Source: Pseudarthrobacter chlorophenolicus A6
GTDB lineage: Bacteria; Actinomycetota; Actinomycetes; Actinomycetales; Micrococcaceae
Length of the DNA stretch: 64,000 nt
Direction of reading: 5' to 3'
NCBI RefSeq assembly: GCF_000022025.1
Contig: NC_011886.1
Location: forward strand, 372,001-436,000
Below the pieces are notes generated by a model. That model searched no databases. It was not told where the DNA came from and saw only the letters and a program-made list of their open reading frames with translations. Shown here in pieces: positions 35,922 through 45,060 of this stretch. Within the stretch, counting starts at the first letter, position 1. Every line of letters starts with the position of its first letter. The position numbers were made by a program, and so were the translations under genes.

Positions 35922-36944
35922 ATGACGGAACGTACAGACCTCGTAATGCTCGGCTGGACTCCAGATGACGAGGAATCATTCCTTGAGCAAACCGAAGCGC
36001 AGATCGCCCGGGTTGTGATTGTTCACGGCGGGCATGCTGAGGTGATGTCTGCGTCAGGAACGGAAAATGTAACCGAGACAGTTCTCTTCAGCTCGACCCT
36101 CGATACAACTCCCGTTGCTGGTGACTGGGTGGCCGTTCTTCAGGGCACGATTGTTGAGGTAGCTCCACGCAGGACATCCATGGCCCGGCCCGATCCCGGG
36201 GGTAACCGCACTCAGGTTCTGGCCGCGAATATCGATCTCATTTTGGTCGTTGTCGCCGCCGATCCCATCCCCAGCCTCAATGCCATTGAACGCATGCAGG
36301 TTATGGCGTGGGACTCGGGGGCTACACCGGTTCTGGTGTTGACCAAGGCGGACCAATGCTCAGACCTGGATGAAGTGCTTGAACACGTTGCCCCGGTCAG
36401 CAGCGGTCTTGAGACCATCGTGACCAGCATCACTGACGGACGAGGGCTCAGCCTCCTGCATGATCGGGTGGAGAATCTGACTACAACCATGCTTGGGGCC
36501 TCTGGCGCAGGCAAAACCTCTTTACTGAACGCATTGCATGGCACTGATGCAGCAACCGCTCCGGTCAGGCGTGACGGTCAGGGCCGCCACACCACTACTA
36601 CCCGGCGGTTATTTCCCATGCCCTGGGGCGGTGTAATGCTGGACATTCCAGGGATTCGCTCGTTGGCGCTCCAGGCGGGCCAGGAGGGCATTTCCGACAC
36701 TTTCGCCGACATCTCCGAGCTCTCATATCACTGCCGTTTCAGCGACTGCTTGCACGAACGAACCGCGGGATGTGCCGTCGCTGCGGCTGTCGCCGACGGT
36801 CGTCTGTCCGCGCGAAGGCTTGACAGCTGGTTAGCCGTCCAGCGCGAACTCTCGTTCCAGGAGCGGCGTCGCGACCCTGCAGCTATGGCTGAGCAGCGTA
36901 AACGATGGAAGCAGGCCACGAAGATGAGCAGAAAGAGCCGGTAA
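35922..36944 (+). CDS. Ribosome small subunit-dependent GTPase A (RsgA/YjeQ family)
   Basis: The 340-residue protein has an OB-fold start, then circularly permuted GTPase motifs: G4 TKAD (141-144), G1 GASGAGKTS (192-200), G3 DIPG (241-244). A zinc site C271-x4-C-x-H-x5-C follows. RsgA helps 30S subunit maturation. The opening LGWTPDDEESF is typical of a paralog group rather than the main housekeeping copy, and base composition is lower in GC than the ara genes. It ends exactly against the convergent MFS gene of the peptide operon; a resistance role is possible but unproven. Confidence 0.88.
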   Translation: MTERTDLVMLGWTPDDEESFLEQTEAQIARVVIVHGGHAEVMSASGTENVTETVLFSSTLDTTPVAGDWVAVLQGTIVEVAPRRTSMARPDPGGNRTQVLAANIDLILVVVAADPIPSLNAIERMQVMAWDSGATPVLVLTKADQCSDLDEVLEHVAPVSSGLETIVTSITDGRGLSLLHDRVENLTTTMLGASGAGKTSLLNALHGTDAATAPVRRDGQGRHTTTTRRLFPMPWGGVMLDIPGIRSLALQAGQEGISDTFADISELSYHCRFSDCLHERTAGCAVAAAVADGRLSARRLDSWLAVQRELSFQERRRDPAAMAEQRKRWKQATKMSRKSR

Positions 36945-38204
36945 CTAGCTCACCGGGGTGGGGAGCGGCCGGGGAGTCTCTGCTGTGGGCTGCGGCGCGA
37001 ATGTGATCACTACACCCATAAGTGCTACGGCGCCGGCAACGCCTGCACTGATCAGAAAAGTAGCATCGGCGGCACCCGCCACCCCAAAAAACAGCATTCC
37101 GGCAGGAACGCCGACGGTGTTAACGATCTGATCCCGAACGGCAAACGTGTGGACTTGGTCATCGTCCCCGATGGACTGGCCCAGGGTGTCCCACTGAATA
37201 CCTGAAGCAGTTGTCAGGGCTGCGCCCAGGAACCCCACGGCCCACAGTAGAACCGGCAGCGGGACCAGCAGGAAGCAAAGCAGCTGCGTTGCGATGCTCA
37301 GGCAACAGAGCAGGTGCAGGTATTTCCATGGGACTCTTTTGAGGAAGCCCAACAGCGACGACGCCGAACCGACAAGCGAGCCGGCAGCCATAAATGCTGC
37401 CGTTACCGCCCACGTTGCGGCAGAGTTCTGCTCGATGACGAGGGTAGGGCCCGCCGTCCCCAGGAGGCCGATCGTGAGCGCGACGAACAGCCAGGTGGCC
37501 AGTCCTGTGTTGATGCCGGGAGGAAGTTTGGCGCGGATTCTTTTGTTGCCATTGCTGGCAGACGCCTCAGGCGTGGTTTGGCTTGGCGACCTCGACAGCC
37601 GAAGGCCGGCCAGGACAACGATTCCGACAAGGAATCCAATTGAATCGATTAGGAGAATGGCTTGGAAGCCAAGTGACAGGAAGACCAGTGAACCAAGGAG
37701 TGGTCCGGAGATGGCGAACACGTCTCCGAGCACTGAAAGCCACGCATTGACGCGTCCCCGCTGTTCCAAGGGGATCAGCCGGGGAATCACCGTGAACCGC
37801 GCCGGTTGGAAAAAGGCCAGTGCGATTCCATAGACACCCGATGAAATGGACAATGCAGTGATCGCCCCAGTCGGCGGACTGTCGGTTCCCAGTGTCAGAA
37901 TCCAGCCAAGCAGTCCGGCTTGGGCAATGAACCGCACGAGATCCGAAAGTATCATCACCCGCACGGGATTCCGGGCCGGGCGAATTCGCTGGACAGCAAA
38001 CACTCCGATGAATCGTCCTGACCAAAGGGAGAGAAGGACCACTGTCAGGCCCCACCCGGAAGGCTCCAGCCTGTGACTTTCCAACGCGAAGGCGATGGGG
38101 ACAAGAGATCCGCCGAGCCCGGATACCAAGGCCGCGGTAAAGAGGCGAGGAAACCCTGCGATTTCGAACGGTCCGGTGAAGCCAAGTCCTTTCATTGACG
38201 TCAC
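36945..38204 (-). CDS. MFS transporter, possible exporter of a modified peptide
   Basis: The 419-residue protein has 10-12 hydrophobic segments and the MFS_3 (EntS-like) layout, e.g. GRFIGVFAVQRIRPARNPVRVMILSD after the third helix. The start is a GTG (38204) overlapping the stop of the upstream oxygenase; ATG 38195 is an alternative. As the last gene of the operon with a small peptide and two oxygenases, it may export the product. No substrate can be read from sequence. It shares the lower GC of this block. Confidence 0.85.
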   Translation of the reverse strand: MTSMKGLGFTGPFEIAGFPRLFTAALVSGLGGSLVPIAFALESHRLEPSGWGLTVVLLSLWSGRFIGVFAVQRIRPARNPVRVMILSDLVRFIAQAGLLGWILTLGTDSPPTGAITALSISSGVYGIALAFFQPARFTVIPRLIPLEQRGRVNAWLSVLGDVFAISGPLLGSLVFLSLGFQAILLIDSIGFLVGIVVLAGLRLSRSPSQTTPEASASNGNKRIRAKLPPGINTGLATWLFVALTIGLLGTAGPTLVIEQNSAATWAVTAAFMAAGSLVGSASSLLGFLKRVPWKYLHLLCCLSIATQLLCFLLVPLPVLLWAVGFLGAALTTASGIQWDTLGQSIGDDDQVHTFAVRDQIVNTVGVPAGMLFFGVAGAADATFLISAGVAGAVALMGVVITFAPQPTAETPRPLPTPVS

Positions 38205-39199
38205 TGCGCTGGGTTGTGGAGGAGGCCGTTTTCGAACCCAAAAGCCCAGAATTGAAGCATTTCCGTTTCGTCAATGCCGCAAGCTTCAGATGCCTGGGCC
38301 GGCGTCGTTGCCGGCCGTTTGGCCAAAAGGTGAAGAACGTCTTCGAACCTGGCCGGAACCGCGAGCTGTCCAGCTCCGGACCACACCCGCAGTTCCGCCG
38401 AGCCCTCCGAACGTCGAGGTACATGGCTCACTGCAAGGCGTGCGGGCGTGGCGGCGTCTATGAGGCGGGTGTTGATGGAGAACGGCAGCCCGGAACCGCG
38501 GCGGCGGACAAGCTGTGTCCTGGCCGCGTCGTCTGCGAGTTCCTGGAATGGCTTACCGCCAAACCCTTCGAAAGCGATGGTCAGGTGCATGGACATTTCA
38601 CCAAGACCGTGGACATCATGTGGCGTTGCCTTGGGGTAGAACGAGACCGATCCGGGCGTGTACACGGCACTTTCCGGAGCTCCGACCGTCTCTGCGGCGT
38701 GACGCCACTCCTTTCGGCCAACAAGTTGGACGATCACAAACGCGTGATCATCGCGATGCATGTCGAAGGCCGATGATGATGCCTGCGTAATGTAACACTG
38801 GACCCAGCATTTGGACCCCGTTAGGGCTTCCACCCGCTCTTGGATGGCTTGCGCCGCGGGCACATGATCGTTGACGTGGTCGAAAACTACCGTGGCCCCT
38901 TGTTGGAGATAGTGGTGCAACACGCGGTCTTTGACCGTTACGTGGCCGATTAAGCCATCTCCGGTGCGGCTGGTAAGAAATTGGGCTGGATGGAGGTCCT
39001 TGCCAGCGTGAATCACGCGTATTGAAAAGCGGGACGTACCTACTTGGCCAAGCGCATTGAAAAAAATGCCTGCCAAGCGAGCAGTTGATTCTTCACTTAG
39101 TATGTTGCGACGGGAAACGTAGGAGCCTCCATCATGGACAAGATCCAGTTGGTCCAAAACTTCAAGTAGCTCATCATTTTCAAGTATTTGGGTGGACAA
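38201..39199 (-). CDS. JmjC/cupin-type Fe(II)/2-oxoglutarate oxygenase B
   Basis: This 332-residue protein is related to the ribosomal-oxygenase (YcfD/MINA/NO66-like, cupin_4) group. The metal triad is visible: H148-R-D150 in FDMHRDDHAFVIVQLVGRKEW, and the distal His H194 in PGSVSFYPKATPHDVHGLG. An extra C-terminal winged-helix-like segment (VPARFEDVLHLLAKRPATTPAQASEACGI) follows, as in YcfD-type enzymes. These enzymes hydroxylate side chains such as Arg or His in proteins. It overlaps both neighbours (20 and 4 bases), so the operon is tightly coupled. Confidence 0.82.
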   Translation of the reverse strand: MSTQILENDELLEVLDQLDLVHDGGSYVSRRNILSEESTARLAGIFFNALGQVGTSRFSIRVIHAGKDLHPAQFLTSRTGDGLIGHVTVKDRVLHHYLQQGATVVFDHVNDHVPAAQAIQERVEALTGSKCWVQCYITQASSSAFDMHRDDHAFVIVQLVGRKEWRHAAETVGAPESAVYTPGSVSFYPKATPHDVHGLGEMSMHLTIAFEGFGGKPFQELADDAARTQLVRRRGSGLPFSINTRLIDAATPARLAVSHVPRRSEGSAELRVWSGAGQLAVPARFEDVLHLLAKRPATTPAQASEACGIDETEMLQFWAFGFENGLLHNPAQ

Positions 39200-40130
39200 T
39201 TGCGGCCCCGATCATAACGAGTTTGGCGATCACAGTGCGAATTGCGGGCGGCGAAGCCGCTCCGAAGGCGGCCACTATGTTGGCGGCTGTGTTTGCGGTG
39301 AACAAATTACGCTCGGTACTGCTGAGGGCAACGTACTTGCCATGGGACCGAAGGCCGTCGGGAGTTACTTCCAAATCAACGGAATCCACGAGTCTGACAG
39401 GAGGAGGAACGGCAGCATTCGTGATCCGAGAGACTAGATCTGAGTCGTGTTTGGGGACCAAAGCGGCACCTGCGGCAAGTTCCGAAACGGATGAGCCGAG
39501 GCTGCTGGTGTTGTGCCCTACGGTACTTATGCCCAGAAACATGCCTGGACCATTTGCGTGGAATATATGAGGTTGCCTGGCCCGGATAACAGCGATGTCA
39601 CCTGGAGCGAGCCTGTATCTCGTCGAGTCCGCCAACCATTCTTTCCAATCCATAGAGATCCCAAAGAATGCCTTGGCATCATTCATTCGTTGGCCATACC
39701 TTGCCCCCTCCGGCCAGGTCACAACATCCCTCCCTGCTCCGTCGAGGTCAAGAATTATGGAGTGCTCGAAATCGACATGCGCACCGAAAGCAGTCCATCC
39801 GGCTGCTGTTGAGACGAAGGCATACACGTCGGTGGTCACTACGTCGTCGCCGGAAACAGTGGCTGGAAGGGGCCTCGAGTCTTCGGTCAGGCAGCGGCGG
39901 ATGTTGTCATTCCAGGCCGCGACGTCGTTTAGTGCAAGAACTGCGCCATTTCCAGCGATTTCTCGGAGTTGATCCTGAGGCTTTCCAGCGCCGGCTTTCC
40001 ACCGGCGGGCAACCTGGTTGCACGCGCGGTAGTCCAAGGTGCCGTCTTTGAACACCCTGTAGCGGGGCTCTGAAGTCTGAGATGTCAGGGCACGGTCGAT
40101 TGCTACCCCGAGTTCGTGTGAGAGGTCCAC
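39180..40130 (-). CDS. JmjC/cupin-type Fe(II)/2-oxoglutarate oxygenase A
   Basis: This 316-residue protein is distinct from its neighbour but has the same fold signature: H118-V-D120 in AFGAHVDFEHSIILDLDG and the distal His H188 in APGDIAVIRARQPHIFHANG. The start is a GTG (40130) with GGGGGA just upstream. It is the first enzyme after the small peptide gene and overlaps oxygenase B by 20 bases. A peptide-hydroxylating role is inferred from family and context. TTA and other low-GC codons are frequent. Confidence 0.78.
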   Translation of the reverse strand: MDLSHELGVAIDRALTSQTSEPRYRVFKDGTLDYRACNQVARRWKAGAGKPQDQLREIAGNGAVLALNDVAAWNDNIRRCLTEDSRPLPATVSGDDVVTTDVYAFVSTAAGWTAFGAHVDFEHSIILDLDGAGRDVVTWPEGARYGQRMNDAKAFFGISMDWKEWLADSTRYRLAPGDIAVIRARQPHIFHANGPGMFLGISTVGHNTSSLGSSVSELAAGAALVPKHDSDLVSRITNAAVPPPVRLVDSVDLEVTPDGLRSHGKYVALSSTERNLFTANTAANIVAAFGAASPPAIRTVIAKLVMIGAAIVHPNT

Positions 40131-40157
40131 TTTCCCCCATTAATTAAACGAAAAGCA

Positions 40158-40189
40158 GGCGGGTTCCGAGCCGTAGCCCGGGACCCGCC
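40158..40189 (-). terminator. Leaky-terminator-like hairpin after the peptide gene
   Basis: A 10-base stem (40158-40167 with 40180-40189, one G-T pair) has a 12-base loop. Read on the minus strand it is followed by a T-rich tract (GCTTTTCGTTT). It lies between the peptide stop and oxygenase A, an arrangement that would give much more peptide than enzyme transcript. Confidence 0.65.
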
Positions 40190-40195
40190 GGCCAG

Positions 40196-40294
40196 TCAGT
40201 GTCCTACGTCTTGGCGAGGTGGAACAACCGGCGCTTCCTCGACGACTACTTCAAACATTGAGTCGACTTCGCCGACTGTGCTTTCATTCTCCAT
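40196..40294 (-). CDS. Small peptide, candidate RiPP precursor (32 residues)
   Basis: ATG (40294-40292) to TGA (40198-40196) encodes 32 residues. AAAGGGGGAT ends three to four bases upstream, an excellent ribosome site, and a promoter lies at the right distance. The N-terminal part is acidic (MENESTVGEVDS), the middle is Val/Glu-rich and the tail reads APVVPPRQDVGH. It heads an operon with two JmjC-type oxygenases and an MFS transporter. The tail's Arg, Asp, His and Pro residues are plausible hydroxylation sites. I recognise no known peptide family. A real gene is likely; the RiPP role is inference. Confidence 0.7.
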   Translation of the reverse strand: MENESTVGEVDSMFEVVVEEAPVVPPRQDVGH

Positions 40295-40333
40295 TTTATC
40301 CCCCTTTGTATTAATTGGCCTTGCGAAGATGAT

Positions 40334-40379
40334 GTTACAGGTCATGTTCACTAATTTGTCAATTTATTTTATGAACATG
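40334..40379 (-). promoter_or_regulatory. Peptide-operon promoter flanked by an inverted repeat
   Basis: On the minus strand TTGACA (40362-40357) is followed after 17 bases by TGTAAC (40339-40334), with the peptide ATG about 40 bases further on. CATGTTCA (40343-40350) and TGAACATG (40372-40379) are perfect inverted 8-base arms around the -35. A dimeric regulator could bind them. The 120 bases from 40321 are only about 34% GC. Confidence 0.6.
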
Positions 40380-40661
40380 TCAATATGGCTAATGTTTTAA
40401 TTGTCAAGTCAAGTGCCATCAGTTTGGATTTGAGGCATGCGGTGCCTGCTGCGGAGGGGTTGTCGAGGGCGGGCGCAAACGTTACCGCCTGCTCCACTGG
40501 CTGGCAGGGAACGGGACAATCCTTCCGAAATCTGACGGAAACCTTGCCCGCCTAGTGTGGGCACAAAAGACCACAGTGGAGGCGATGCAGCGGGAACGCT
40601 GGCTAAGCATGGTGCTTCGGTCTATAAACGTAAGACCGTGCCAGGCCCTGGAGAGGAACCC
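40380..40661. other. Intergenic region between the peptide operon and urease
   Basis: The left part is AT-rich with two TTGTCAA words; the right part returns to high GC from about 40440. TTCCG/CGGAA inverted arms at 40523-40540 are the only symmetric feature near the urease side. I see no convincing sigma-70-type promoter for ureA and no further gene. Confidence 0.4.
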
Positions 40662-40964
40662 ATGCATCTGATGCCCCGTGAGCAGGAAAAACTCATGATC
40701 GTGGTGGCCGCCGACCTCGCCCGGCGCCGCCAGTCCCGCGGTCTCAAGCTCAACTACCCCGAAGCGGTGGCCATCATCAGCTACGAACTGATCGAGGGCG
40801 CCCGGGACGGCCGGACCGTGGCGGACCTCATGAGCTATGGCACCACCATCCTCACCCGCGAGGACGTGATGGAAGGCGTTCCGGAGATGATCCACGATGT
40901 GCAGATCGAGGCCACCTTCCCTGACGGCACCAAGCTGGTCACCGTCCACGATCCCATCCGCTAA
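40662..40964 (+). CDS. ureA: Urease subunit gamma UreA
   Basis: The ATG at 40662 gives the canonical 100 residues ([23 protein letters not shown]), ending VTVHDPIR. A ribosome site GAGAGGAA lies just upstream. UreA is the smallest structural subunit of the nickel urease that splits urea into ammonia and carbamate. ureB follows after 9 bases. It opens the operon ureA-B-C-E-F-G-D plus a nickel transporter. Confidence 0.96.
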   Translation: MHLMPREQEKLMIVVAADLARRRQSRGLKLNYPEAVAIISYELIEGARDGRTVADLMSYGTTILTREDVMEGVPEMIHDVQIEATFPDGTKLVTVHDPIR

Positions 40965-40973
40965 GGAGCCGCA

Positions 40974-41323
40974 GTGATCCCAGGAGAATACGTCCTCCGC
41001 CCGGAGCCCGTGACGGCGAACGCGGGGCGCGACGCCATCGAGCTGTCCGTCACCAACACCGGCGACCGGCCCGTGCAGGTGGGCTCGCACTTCCACTTTG
41101 CCGAAGCGAACGCGGCCTTGGATTTCGACCGCGCGGCAGCCCGCGGCCGGCGCCTGGACATCCCGGCCGGTACCGCCGCCCGATTTGAACCCGGAGACTC
41201 CCGCAGCGTCCGGCTCATCGAACTCGCGGGGTCCCGCGAGGTGTTTGGGCTCAGCAACGCTGTCAACGGAAAGCTCGACGGCGGCCCTCACCCGGGTGTG
41301 CCAGCCACCGAAAGGGGCGCCAA

Positions 41324-41327
<4 letters not shown>
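40974..41327 (+). CDS. ureB: Urease subunit beta UreB
   Basis: The 117-residue subunit starts at a GTG (40974, [12 protein letters not shown]). Family motifs [22 protein letters not shown] and [27 protein letters not shown] are intact. It packs with UreA and UreC in the active enzyme. The stop overlaps the ureC start (ATGA). Confidence 0.96.
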
Positions 41328-43081
<1,754 letters not shown>

Positions 43082-43110
43082 GACACTCACTTTCCACGCA
43101 CCGGAGCACC

Positions 43111-43596
43111 ATGATCATCGACAAAGTCCTCGGCAACCTCCACGACCTACCCGAAAACGACCTCGCCGCCTACACCGGGCTCCACCGCGAGAAAGTGGTC
43201 CTCCCCAGCGCCCAGCTGGTCAAACGCATCCAACGCGCCACCACCGACCACGGCAACGAAATCGGCATCCGGCTCGCGTCCGGATCCGGCGACCTCCGCG
43301 ACGGCGACATCCTCCACGTCGCCGACACCAACATGATCGTGGTCTCCGTGCTGCCCACCGACGTCCTGGTCATCGCACCCCGCACCATCCACGAAATGGG
43401 CGTCACCGCACACTCCCTCGGCAACCGGCACCTCCAGGCACAATTCTTCGACGCCGACAGCGAGTATGGGGCGGCCGTCATGGTGTGCGCCTACGACCAC
43501 ACCGTCGAGGACTACCTCACCCATGCCGGTGTGCCATACACCCGCCAGGAACGCGTCCTCCCTGTGCCTTTCCGCCATGCTGAACACTCGCACTAG
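43111..43596 (+). CDS. ureE: Urease accessory protein UreE
   Basis: The 161-residue nickel metallochaperone has the N-terminal peptide-binding domain and the C-terminal metal domain with GNRHLQAQF and YDHTVEDYL motifs. The C-terminal tail RHAEHSH is short and only mildly His-rich, so nickel storage is less likely than delivery. ATG 43111 follows CCGGAGCACC. After its stop there is a 150-base gap containing a large hairpin repeat before ureF. Confidence 0.93.
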   Translation: MIIDKVLGNLHDLPENDLAAYTGLHREKVVLPSAQLVKRIQRATTDHGNEIGIRLASGSGDLRDGDILHVADTNMIVVSVLPTDVLVIAPRTIHEMGVTAHSLGNRHLQAQFFDADSEYGAAVMVCAYDHTVEDYLTHAGVPYTRQERVLPVPFRHAEHSH

Positions 43597-43647
43597 TAAC
43601 CCTGTCGCCGCGCTGCGCGCTTCACGAGGTGTCCGGGTTGGCTGCGC

Positions 43648-43713
43648 CGCCCCGGGATGGGGGCCGTGCCCGCTCCGCGGTGCCCGCCACGCCGCGGCCC
43701 CCATCCCCGGGCG
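43648..43713. repeat. Covarying hairpin repeat, copy 1 (before ureF)
   Basis: A 19-base arm (43648-43666) pairs at 18 positions with 43695-43713 around a 28-base loop. The loop and the inner seven base pairs (GGGGCCG/CGGCCCC) are identical to copy 2 at 45111-45172. The outer stems differ in sequence between the copies yet remain paired in both. Confidence 0.85.
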
Positions 43714-43746
43714 TCGCTTGGGTTCGTCACCTTGGGTGCGCCTTTC

Positions 43747-44415
43747 GTGAGCGGGTATCAGCTTGCACTTCAGCAGTTGGTTGACTCTGCGCTTCCTACT
43801 GGGGCGTTTGCTCACTCTCTGGGATTTGAGACCTATATCGATGGTGGGCTCGTTTTTGATGAAGAGTCCTTCAGAATCTGGCTCAGTGCGTTCATCGGGC
43901 AGCAGCTTTCTTACTCTGATGGGTTGGCAATCCGCTTTCTTTATGAGGGGGGTGAGCTGGGGGAGCTGGATGCTCTTTTGTCCGCGTCTCTGTTGCCCCG
44001 GGAGGTTCGGGAGGCCAGTTTGAAGATGGGCGGCCGTCTCTTGGAGATTGGGGCTGAGGTTTTTCCGTCGGCCGGGCTGTCACTGTACCGGGACCTGGTG
44101 GCCACCGGCCGGGCCGACGGGCACCAGCCGCTGGCGTTCGCCGTCGTCGCCCGCTCCCTTGGGGTGCCGCTGCAGGAGGCGCTCGCCGCCTACCTTTTCG
44201 CCACCGTCACCTCCCTCACGCAGAACGCCGTGCGGGCCATCCCGCTCGGCCAGAACGCCGGGCAGAGGATCCTGCGGAAAGCGCACAACGACGTCGCTGC
44301 CGCCATCGATGTGATCGCGCACCTCACGCCGGACGACTTCGGCGCCGTCAGCCCCGGACTCGAAATCTCGCAAATGCGGCACGAACGCCAGCGTGCCCGG
44401 ATGTTCATGAGCTAA
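43747..44415 (+). CDS. ureF: Urease accessory protein UreF
   Basis: A GTG at 43747 gives 222 residues (SGYQLALQQLVDSALPTGAFAHSLGFETY), the normal UreF opening; an ATG inside the upstream hairpin would add a non-conserved tail. The GQNAGQRIL and PGLEISQMRHERQRARMF motifs near the C-terminus are intact. UreF works with UreD and UreG in nickel insertion. The first 110 codons favour T or G endings, unlike the C-rich second half and the neighbours, an abrupt change near 44080. Confidence 0.92.
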   Translation: MSGYQLALQQLVDSALPTGAFAHSLGFETYIDGGLVFDEESFRIWLSAFIGQQLSYSDGLAIRFLYEGGELGELDALLSASLLPREVREASLKMGGRLLEIGAEVFPSAGLSLYRDLVATGRADGHQPLAFAVVARSLGVPLQEALAAYLFATVTSLTQNAVRAIPLGQNAGQRILRKAHNDVAAAIDVIAHLTPDDFGAVSPGLEISQMRHERQRARMFMS

Positions 44416-44445
44416 CAGTGCTTAACGCTTCACAGGAGGAAAACC

Positions 44446-45060
44446 ATGACTGAACCCATCAAGATCGGCATCGGCGGGCCCGTCGGCGCCGGCAAAACCC
44501 AGCTCGTGGAACGGCTCACCCGGCACATGAGCGGCGACATCTCCATGGCCGCCATCACCAACGACATCTACACCATCGAGGACGCCAAAATCCTCGCCGC
44601 CAACGGCATCCTCCCCGAGGACCGCATCATCGGCGTCGAAACCGGCGGCTGCCCCCACACCGCCATCCGCGAAGACACCTCCATGAACACCGCAGCCATC
44701 GACGAACTCAAAGCCCGGCACCCCGACCTGCAGGTCATCTTCGTCGAATCAGGCGGCGACAACCTCTCCGCCACCTTCAGCCCCGAACTGGTGGACTTCT
44801 CCATCTACATCATCGACGTGGCCCAAGGCGAAAAAATCCCCCGCAAAGCCGGCCAGGGCATGATCAAATCCGACCTCTTCATCATCAACAAAACCGACCT
44901 CGCACCCCACGTCGGAGCGGACCTGTCAGTGATGGAAAGGGACTCCAAGGAATTCCGCGGCAACAAGCCGTTCTGCTTCACCAACCTGAAAACCGACGAG
45001 GGCCTGGAAAACGTCATTCAATGGATACGCCACGACGTCCTGATGCTCGACTTGGCATGA
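44446..45060 (+). CDS. ureG: Urease accessory GTPase UreG
   Basis: The 204-residue SIMIBI GTPase has the P-loop GGPVGAGKT (about 10-18), the metal-binding CPH motif in [17 protein letters not shown], and the NKTDLA base-recognition motif. It couples GTP hydrolysis to nickel delivery. ATG 44446 follows AGGAGG. The stop overlaps the upstream ureD start candidate (ATGA). Confidence 0.96.
   Translation: MTEPIKIGIGGPVGAGKTQLVERLTRHMSGDISMAAITNDIYTIEDAKILAANGILPEDRIIGVETGGCPHTAIREDTSMNTAAIDELKARHPDLQVIFVESGGDNLSATFSPELVDFSIYIIDVAQGEKIPRKAGQGMIKSDLFIINKTDLAPHVGADLSVMERDSKEFRGNKPFCFTNLKTDEGLENVIQWIRHDVLMLDLA

Noticed and set aside
39085..40051. Plus-strand open frames opposite the oxygenase genes
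   Set aside because: They overlap two proteins with intact metal-binding motifs and have no ribosome sites or domains.
35849..40661. Integrative element carrying the peptide operon
   Set aside because: Low GC suggests transfer, but I found no integrase, transposase, tRNA target or flanking direct repeats.
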